The notes under the pieces were generated by a model. The model ran no database searches. It was given only the letters and a program-made list of their open reading frames with translations, and had not been told where the DNA came from. DNA of 28,805 bases, taken from assembly GCA_964440345.1 (NCBI GenBank), contig CAYTSA010000045.1:1-28805 (forward strand), read 5' to 3'. Below, piece by piece: positions 24,040-28,805 of the stretch. The DNA comes from CAYTSA01 sp964440345. GTDB taxonomy: Bacteria; Desulfobacterota; Desulfovibrionia; Desulfovibrionales; Desulfovibrionaceae. Numbering within the stretch: position 1 is the stretch's first letter; each line of letters starts with the position of its first letter. Made by a program: the position numbers and the translations under genes.

Positions 24040-24558
24040 TCAGCCTGTCAGTTCTTCCACCGCCAGCAGGGCCTTGCCGTAGTCTGGTTCGTCGGTGAGT
24101 TCCGGGACCAGTTGGTGATAGACCACCTTTTTGTCCGGCCCGAGAACTATCAAAGACCGGGCCAGCAGCCGTAAGTTCGGAATGAGCACGCCGTAGGCCA
24201 GCCCAAAGGAGGCGTCGGCGTGATCGGAAAGCAGCGTCAGGTGCTCCACGCCGTGTTCCTTGGCCCAGCGGTCCAGGGCAAAGGGCAGGTCCATGGAAAT
24301 GGTCCAGACCTCCACGCCTTCGCCCAGTTTCTGCGCCTCTTCATTGAAGCGCTTGGCCTCCATGGAGCACACGGAGGTGTCCACAGAGGGCAAACTGGCC
24401 AGGATCAGGGCTTTGCCGGTAAAGGAGTTCAGTTGTTTGCGCTTCAAGCTGCGGGTAACGGCTGTGAACTCCGGCGCGGGTGTTCCCGCCGCAGGCAGGG
24501 CGCCTAAAAGAGTCAGCGGTTCGCCTTTCATGGTTACTGTGGGTCCAGCTCCTGTCAT
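24040..24558 (-). CDS. tpx: Thiol peroxidase, single-cysteine variant
   Basis: The 172-residue protein is a Tpx-type peroxiredoxin that reduces hydrogen and organic peroxides. It has the family order: VTMKGEPLTLLG, GTPAPEFTAV, and LPSVDTSVCSMEAKRFN with the peroxidatic Cys and its Thr partner. In typical Tpx a resolving Cys sits about 34 residues later in a R-F-C-x-A-E motif. Here the stretch reads DRWAKEHG and the whole protein has one cysteine, so it must be recycled by an external thiol. ATG 24558 is chosen because AAGGAGG precedes it; an upstream ATG at 24588 has no such site. It lies 26 bp after the ADP-ribosylglycohydrolase-like gene and is probably co-transcribed. Confidence 0.93.
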   Translation of the reverse strand: MTGAGPTVTMKGEPLTLLGALPAAGTPAPEFTAVTRSLKRKQLNSFTGKALILASLPSVDTSVCSMEAKRFNEEAQKLGEGVEVWTISMDLPFALDRWAKEHGVEHLTLLSDHADASFGLAYGVLIPNLRLLARSLIVLGPDKKVVYHQLVPELTDEPDYGKALLAVEELTG

Positions 24559-24584
24559 TTGTGCCTCCTTGGTTTGTTTGCGAA

Positions 24585-25613
24585 TCATTGGGCCGCAGAA
24601 GCGGCCATGTCCCGGGCCAGTTGCGTGAGCCGGTTTCCGTCCGTCAGTCCGGTGAGAAACCGTTCGGGTATGCCGCTCAGCCCCTGGCGCGCTCCGGCCA
24701 GCGCTCCGGTGAGCGCGGCTCGGGCCATGTTGTTTCCCCCGCCGTTCACGGCGCTGAGAACTGCTTCTTCAAAGTCGTCTGAAAACCTGGCGTTGAAATA
24801 AAAGGCCGCCGGCAACATGAAGGTGAGCGTGCAGGCCATGCCGAACAGTCGGCAGGCGTGGTGCGGCGGCTGGAGCCGCACAGCCGGATCGTGGGAAGCC
24901 TGCTTGGACCACATCGGCTGCATAAGCACATCAATGAAGGGCGCTGTTTCGCCCTCCACCGGCGTGGGAACCTCCAGTTTCTTGCCGGCTTTTTTCAACT
25001 CTGCGCGAATAAAGGCCGCGGTTTTTTCAAACGGCGCCCCGTGCAGGGCCGCCAGCACAACGAGCCCAAAACCCACGGATTGGCCCAAAATGAATGGGTC
25101 CTTATGGGTGAGCATGACGTTGTCAACCATGGCTTCCATGGCCTTGCCGGGGTCGTGGGCGTAGCGCCCGGCCAGAATGGGCGCGCGGATGGCGCCCTCC
25201 GCTGTGTCGGACCAGCCGCCCGCCTGGTCCCAGGGCTTGTTTTCCTGCTTGCGGGCCCGCCACACCCAGCGCATGGCGTCGTCTGTGTAGCGGCCGGAGT
25301 GCGGCGTTCCGTCCAGCGTGTTAAGCAGACCGTCCAGCCGAGCGGTAAAGTCTTTCCGGTCGTAGCCGTTTTTTTCGGTTGCAGACTCCAGCAGCATCTG
25401 CGCCACCTGTCCGGTTTGCGAAACATCTCCGGCCTGCAACCCTTCGTGATAGCGGCCAGGTTTTGGGGCGGAGTAGTCCGTGATGTATTCGCCATAGTCT
25501 TCATGCAGCTTGTCCAGGTCGTAGTACCAGTGCGGCCCCACGCCCAGCGCGTCGCCAATGAAGAGGCCCAGCACGGCGCCGGCTATACGGTCTTCCATGG
25601 GTAAATCTTTCAT
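24585..25613 (-). CDS. ADP-ribosylglycohydrolase-family protein
   Basis: The 342-residue, probably cytoplasmic protein belongs to the ADP-ribosylglycohydrolase (DraG-like) family, which removes ADP-ribose from proteins or small molecules using two Mg ions. It shows RIAGAVLGLFIGDALGVGPHW and YTDDAM (109-114) near the N-terminus, both typical. The usual C-terminal metal motif G-G-D-T-D is replaced by NGGGNNMARAALTGALAGA (from 290), so one metal site is altered. A similar Gly/Asn version occurs in one bacterial and algal subgroup as far as I recall, so activity may differ from DraG. The start at 25613 has AAGGAGA upstream. It overlaps nothing and leads the thiol-peroxidase gene. Confidence 0.87.
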   Translation of the reverse strand: MKDLPMEDRIAGAVLGLFIGDALGVGPHWYYDLDKLHEDYGEYITDYSAPKPGRYHEGLQAGDVSQTGQVAQMLLESATEKNGYDRKDFTARLDGLLNTLDGTPHSGRYTDDAMRWVWRARKQENKPWDQAGGWSDTAEGAIRAPILAGRYAHDPGKAMEAMVDNVMLTHKDPFILGQSVGFGLVVLAALHGAPFEKTAAFIRAELKKAGKKLEVPTPVEGETAPFIDVLMQPMWSKQASHDPAVRLQPPHHACRLFGMACTLTFMLPAAFYFNARFSDDFEEAVLSAVNGGGNNMARAALTGALAGARQGLSGIPERFLTGLTDGNRLTQLARDMAASAAQ

Positions 25614-25820
25614 TTCGTCTCCTTGGTCTAGTCGTACGCCGCATGGTTGTGGCTGCAACGCCTGCTTCTGTGTCTTTTGTGAACGGACATCTACATCTGC
25701 ACTATCTCAAAGGAAAGAAGTGAGCGCAATGCAATGCCGCTCCCCCCGATTTCTGCCTGGAAAATGCCCTATGGAGCGTTGTAGACTGGCGGTACACTAT
25801 ATAAAAAAAGGAGCCAGATT

Positions 25821-26231
25821 ATGAGTATGTCATTTACCCATTACGAAAAAACATACCGGCCCCGGCTGCGCGAAGCCATGGACCAGTCGGAATCCACCCA
25901 GGACGTGAAAAAGCGGTTTTTCCAGATAGTCCGTGACATGCTGGATGAAATACCGAACTGTGACGTGGACCTGGTCTACGAGGGACTGGAGCTGACGCTA
26001 GACAAGGCCCCGGGCTACGCCTTCAAGGAAGAGTATTTTGACGAATCCATCTACAAATGCGTCACAGGTCTTTTGGAGGCTTCTGACCTGGACCGGATAC
26101 TGAAGGATTTTGCGGAAACCGCCGCCAACCGCTATCGGCAGTTGGACAAGAACCCGGCCAAGACCGAGTCCAAAGGCTGGGGCGTGCCCGGCAGCCATGA
26201 AATGGGCCAGGGCAACACGCCCAGTGTATAG
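25821..26231 (+). CDS. Small acidic protein, function unknown
   Basis: The 136-residue protein has good coding character and starts at ATG 25821 behind AAAAGGAG, with an alternative ATG at 25827. It looks helical and charged: TQDVKKRFFQIVRDMLDEIPNCDVDLVYEGLELTLDK, then LDRILKDFAETAANRYRQLDK, with a Gly/Pro-rich tail. It has two cysteines, no signal peptide and no membrane segment. I do not recognise the family. It is transcribed divergently from the ADP-ribosylglycohydrolase-like gene and its stop is five bases from that of the NifV-type gene. No function is proposed. Confidence 0.75.
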   Translation: MSMSFTHYEKTYRPRLREAMDQSESTQDVKKRFFQIVRDMLDEIPNCDVDLVYEGLELTLDKAPGYAFKEEYFDESIYKCVTGLLEASDLDRILKDFAETAANRYRQLDKNPAKTESKGWGVPGSHEMGQGNTPSV

Positions 26232-26236
26232 CGGGC

Positions 26237-27358
26237 CTATCCGGCGGCTAGCAGCTCCAGCACCTCGGCGTCGTCCAGGGGCCGGCCCAGGCGGGCGGAT
26301 GCAGTGCGCACTTTGCCGGCCAGCGCATCTGTGTCGGCTGTGTGCGCCAGTTCTGCGTCCAGCTCCTCCAGCCTCTGGCGCACGGCCGCACGGCCGGATT
26401 TCTTGCCCAGCGCCACTACCCGGGCGGCGAGTATTCTCTCAGGGCTGAAGGGCTCAAAGAGCTGCGGATCCTTGCCCACCCCATCCACATGCAGGCCGGA
26501 CTCCACAGCGAAAATTCTATCGCCCAGCATGGGCCGGGCCGGGTCCAGCCGTCTGCCCAGGAACTGGGCCAGCATTCGGCTCAGCTCAGTCAGCCGGGCC
26601 ATGTCGTAGCGGTGGGTGTGGCGGACCAGGGTCAGGGTTCCGGCCAGCTCTTCCAGCCGGGCCAGGCCGGCCCGCTCGCCCAGCCCCAGCAGACTGGCGT
26701 CGGCCCAGTCGGCCCCGGCGTCCAGGCCGGTCAGGGCGTTGGCCGTGGCCATGCCGCAGTCATTGTGGCAGTGGGCGGCTATCTGTGTTTCAGGTCCCAC
26801 GGCCAGGCGCAGCCGCTGCACCAGTTCTGCGGTCTGCAGAGGGGAGAGCACGCCCACGGTGTCCGCCAGCCGGACCCTGAATGCGCCTGCAGCAGCCGCC
26901 GTTGCGGCCATGTCGCACAAAAATGAAGAATCGGCCCGGGATGCATCCTCCAGTCCCAGGGAGAGCCGCAGCCCCATGTCCCTGGCCAGGGCCGCTCCTT
27001 CGCGTACTTTGCGCAGCATCTCACGTTTGTGTAAGCGCATACGTTTTTGTAGGTGCGCGTCAGAGGCTGGGGCGCCTACGTTGACTGCGTCCGGCTGCAG
27101 GGCCTCGGCTAGCCGCATGTCCTCTTCGCGCAAGCGCATCCACACGGAAAAGCGCGTATTGCCGCCTATGGCCGCCCGGCGGGCGCGGGCCCAGGCCAGC
27201 AGCGGGGCCAGGTCCTCCGCGCCGGCGCAGCCGATTTCAATTTCCTCCACCCCGGCCATCATCAGGCCGAACAGAAGCCGCCGCTTCAGGCCAGGAGAGA
27301 AGTAGACGCCAAAGGCCTGCTCGCCTTCGCGCAAAGTGGTGTCCAAAAGTTGGGCCAT
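26237..27358 (-). CDS. nifV: Homocitrate synthase-like enzyme (NifV type)
   Basis: The 373-residue protein belongs to the DRE-TIM metallolyase family, where homocitrate synthases condense acetyl-CoA with 2-oxoglutarate. NifV supplies homocitrate for the nitrogenase iron-molybdenum cofactor. Seen are DTTLREGEQAFGV with the metal ligand D6 and catalytic R10, LGLEDASRAD, AAHCHNDCGMATANAL with ligands H196 and H198, and the NifV/LeuA-like SGLHVDGVGKDPQLFEPF followed by GKKSGRAAV. The length is close to NifV and shorter than LeuA, which carries a regulatory domain. ATG 27358 is chosen because AAGGAG lies upstream; the longer frame to 27697 crosses a terminator. No other nif gene is nearby, so the assignment is by similarity of motifs. 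Confidence 0.82.
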   Translation of the reverse strand: MAQLLDTTLREGEQAFGVYFSPGLKRRLLFGLMMAGVEEIEIGCAGAEDLAPLLAWARARRAAIGGNTRFSVWMRLREEDMRLAEALQPDAVNVGAPASDAHLQKRMRLHKREMLRKVREGAALARDMGLRLSLGLEDASRADSSFLCDMAATAAAAGAFRVRLADTVGVLSPLQTAELVQRLRLAVGPETQIAAHCHNDCGMATANALTGLDAGADWADASLLGLGERAGLARLEELAGTLTLVRHTHRYDMARLTELSRMLAQFLGRRLDPARPMLGDRIFAVESGLHVDGVGKDPQLFEPFSPERILAARVVALGKKSGRAAVRQRLEELDAELAHTADTDALAGKVRTASARLGRPLDDAEVLELLAAG

Positions 27359-27417
27359 GCAGTGCTCCTTGGGTGCAGAATGCAATGTAAGCTGCACAGA
27401 GGGCGCCAATATGACGC

Positions 27418-27448
27418 AAAAAAGCCGGCGCAGGGAATCTGCGCCGGC
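27418..27448 (-). terminator. Rho-independent terminator of the lipoprotein gene
   Basis: GCCGGCGCAG (27424-27433) and CTGCGCCGGC (27439-27448) form a perfect 10-bp stem with a five-base loop. On the minus strand the stem is followed by TTTTTT. It lies 29 bp after the lipoprotein stop and upstream of the nifV-like gene, separating the two transcripts. Confidence 0.93.
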
Positions 27449-27477
27449 AACAAAGCGGCTGTGAATGGAAAAAACAG

Positions 27478-27939
27478 TTATTCCAAACGCAAAAAGCGGC
27501 CGGTGCGGCGGTCGTGGACGCGCACTTCGCGGGGGCTGCCGGTGTTGTCGCCAAACACAGCGATGCGAAAAACCCGGGCGTTGGGGCTGGCGCCGCGGAC
27601 AACGTAGGAGTTGGCCGGGGCGTTGCCGCGAATATCCACACAGGGTTTGACTGGCGGCTGCTCGCTCGGGTTCCGGTAAGGGAACCAGACGCGGCACATA
27701 TTTGCGCGGGGCACAAAAGCCACGGGAAAGTGGTCGGTTCTGGGGCTGTGGTGAACCTGCGGAGCAGGGGCCGGAGCCGGCGCCGGCGCGTGATGTTGCG
27801 GCGGTGGCGGCGGCGGTGGCGGCGGCGGATTTTTTTCACACCCGGCCAGGGCCAATAGGGACAAGACAAAGGCCGCGCCCAGGAGCATACGGAGCAGCAG
27901 CATCCGCAATCGCCATGGTGACAGAGGGTATTTTTTCAT
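27478..27939 (-). CDS. Proline-rich lipoprotein, function unknown
   Basis: The 153-residue protein has a signal peptide with a lipobox LLALAGC, so the mature protein should start at Cys 34, be lipid-anchored and face the periplasm. A run of ten prolines and a His/Ala/Pro stretch (PAPAPAPAP) form a stiff stalk that could span part of the wall. The C-terminal 70 residues (CRVWFPYRNPSEQPP, then VKPCVDIRGN and SVVR-type strands) look like a small beta fold with two cysteines (in ANMCRVW and VKPCVDI) that could form a disulfide. No family could be named. The start at 27939 has AAGG nine bases upstream. Its own terminator follows, so it is monocistronic. Confidence 0.8.
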   Translation of the reverse strand: MKKYPLSPWRLRMLLLRMLLGAAFVLSLLALAGCEKNPPPPPPPPPPQHHAPAPAPAPAPQVHHSPRTDHFPVAFVPRANMCRVWFPYRNPSEQPPVKPCVDIRGNAPANSYVVRGASPNARVFRIAVFGDNTGSPREVRVHDRRTGRFLRLE

Positions 27940-27992
27940 GGCTGTACCTTATACCCGGCGCGCGCCTGCGTCAACGTATAGCGGGAAAAAGT

Positions 27993-28235
27993 ATGGCCGA
28001 AAAAAACCCTTACCAGCGTGTTGCAAAAATCTTTCTTCGCAGGCAAGCCCGCGTCAAGTCGGGCCGCGGCTGTGGCCGCTATAAAACCAGGCTTAGCAGG
28101 CTGTTGAAATACCATGTTGGCTGCGTTGCTTCAAAAAGTTCAAACCCTCGTGTATTATATATACACGTCGATCTTGAACTTTTTCTGCGCCTTGCCCTCG
28201 TATTTTTGAACAGCATGCGAATAAGGATTTTTTAA
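27993..28235 (+). CDS. Doubtful small ORF running into repeat copy B
   Basis: An 80-codon frame starts at ATG 27993 behind a GCGGGAAAAAG stretch. Its first 35 residues are strongly basic (MAEKNPYQRVAKIFLRRQAR). The remainder (from about 28097) is encoded by the foldback repeat and ends in it. Either a small basic gene was interrupted by the repeat, or the frame is fortuitous. I lean to the latter. Confidence 0.25.
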   Translation: MAEKNPYQRVAKIFLRRQARVKSGRGCGRYKTRLSRLLKYHVGCVASKSSNPRVLYIHVDLELFLRLALVFLNSMRIRIF

Positions 28236-28243
28236 CACGCTGA
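28097..28243. repeat. Foldback (MITE-like) repeat, copy B
   Basis: About 147 bp, homologous to copy A at 23642-23790. The terminal repeats are CAGGCTGTTGAAA on the left and an imperfect TTTTTTAACACGCTGA on the right. Inner arms AAAAAGTTCAA (28133-28143) and TTGAACTTTTT (28174-28184) pair over 11 bp, and inside them CGTGTAT and ATACACG (28149-28155, 28161-28167) make a second stem. No transposase is encoded. Such elements move or spread through a helper in trans. Confidence 0.82.
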
Positions 28244-28805
28244 TAGTATATATCAAGAAGAAATTCTGTGATCATAGGCGTGTGAAATTACGGACACCGC
28301 ATTGCGCTGGTCCAGGGGAGAATTATAATAGCGTATAATGTCAATTTGTTGCACGGGTGTCGTCGCTGACTTTGAAACAAGCGTATGCAGAAAATATTGC
28401 GTGGAGCAGAATGCCGTTAACATCCTGCTCCGGCTGCTTCGCAGCCTGGCCCTGTCCGCGCAGAGCACGGCTGTGGCCGTTCCTATCACTTCAAGCACCA
28501 CAATGTTTCCCATTGTGTGCTCTTGGCGCTTTGTGCGATGGATTGCTGCGGTTCGCAGTGCGGTGTGTGACATGGCGCACCGTGACGAAGGATTGTTCTG
28601 CACGGTCTGTATACATTGTGTTGCATCTGTATGGTGGGGAAAAAGTTGCATGGGTGAGAAGAAAATGGCGTCAAAAAGATATATATGTATACAGAATGTT
28701 GCAGTGACAGCATTGACATAAAATGTATATCGTGCTGTTTTTGTCCATACTAAGCCGAAGTTCCAGCCTCTCCTGACGGCTCAGACGTCGTAAATCACCG
28801 ACTAT
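28244..28805. other. Right-end region with no supported gene
   Basis: About 560 bp of mixed composition. Open frames occur in both directions (for example 28651-28253 on the minus strand and 28338-28721 on the plus strand), but all lack ribosome sites and have odd Cys-, His- and Ser-rich composition. TATAAT occurs at 28324-28329 and 28334-28339, the first 16 bp after a weak TTGCGC. GGCTGC-TTC-GCAGCC makes a 6-bp hairpin near 28432-28446, and TTGACA lies at 28713-28718 without a -10. A small RNA is possible but not shown. Confidence 0.45.

Noticed and set aside
27359..27697. N-terminal extension of the NifV-type enzyme
   Set aside because: It crosses a perfect terminator hairpin and overlaps the lipoprotein gene. 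The ATG at 27358 has AAGGAG and gives the usual N-terminus.
28253..28651. Minus-strand open frame of 132 codons at the right end
   Set aside because: No ribosome site, and its composition is unlike the real genes in the window. Overlapping plus-strand frames are equally open.
1..28805. CRISPR arrays, tRNA, rRNA, transposase and phage genes
   Set aside because: No regularly spaced repeats with unique spacers, no cloverleaf or rRNA-like sequence, and no transposase or integrase motif were seen. This was reading by eye, so a weak tRNA could be missed.

Overview
The window looks like chromosomal DNA from a sulfate-reducer-type deltaproteobacterium, most likely in or near the Desulfovibrionales. 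This is an inference from the gene families and style: many PAS-type sensor kinases and response regulators, a two-receiver GGDEF protein, LuxR-type regulators with coiled-coil N-termini, a NifV-type homocitrate synthase, a SulP-STAS-cNMP fusion, and moderately GC-rich coding DNA with AT-rich gaps. No rRNA, tRNA, CRISPR array, phage gene or transposase was recognised. The species cannot be named from the sequence alone.

Region 1-4036 is a signalling block. A PAS histidine kinase (minus strand) diverges from a REC-REC-GGDEF diguanylate cyclase, which is followed by a secreted family-3 solute-binding-like protein. A duplicated palindrome-plus-TATAAT cassette lies just beyond the 3' end of the kinase. 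Region 4088-11745 is a minus-strand run tied to the cell wall and housekeeping. In transcription order it holds a SulP-type transporter coupled by a GTGA overlap to a D-Ala-D-Ala ligase-like ATP-grasp protein, then an XTP/dITP pyrophosphatase, GlmS, and an AMIN-Amidase_3 peptidoglycan amidase. GlmS makes glucosamine-6-phosphate for peptidoglycan, the ATP-grasp enzyme may make a wall dipeptide, and the amidase remodels the wall.

Region 12056-16366 holds a small methyltransferase, a sensor kinase with a Rossmann-like N-terminal domain and a four-cysteine PAS, the divergent rimO gene behind a good promoter, and a NarL/FixJ response regulator. Region 16674-21489 is a probable five-gene operon: a single receiver-domain protein, an overlapping small cysteine protein, a 753-residue six-hairpin glycosidase-like protein, a VTT/DedA-like membrane protein and a GT4 glycosyltransferase. 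Genes abut or overlap up to the membrane protein, and the glycosyltransferase follows after 8 bp. This is the best candidate here for a little-described system, possibly a regulated cell-envelope or storage-glycan pathway.

Region 21540-23948 resembles a stress cluster: a universal stress protein, a small unknown protein, a LuxR-type regulator, and two tiny membrane proteins (DUF1328/UPF0391 and DUF3096) separated by a roughly 150-bp foldback repeat. A second copy of that repeat lies at 28097-28243. Region 24040-27939 has a thiol peroxidase with only one cysteine, an ADP-ribosylglycohydrolase-family protein of a variant subgroup, a small unknown protein, an orphan NifV-type synthase and a proline-rich lipoprotein. 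The right-hand end (28244-28805) has no gene that can be supported.
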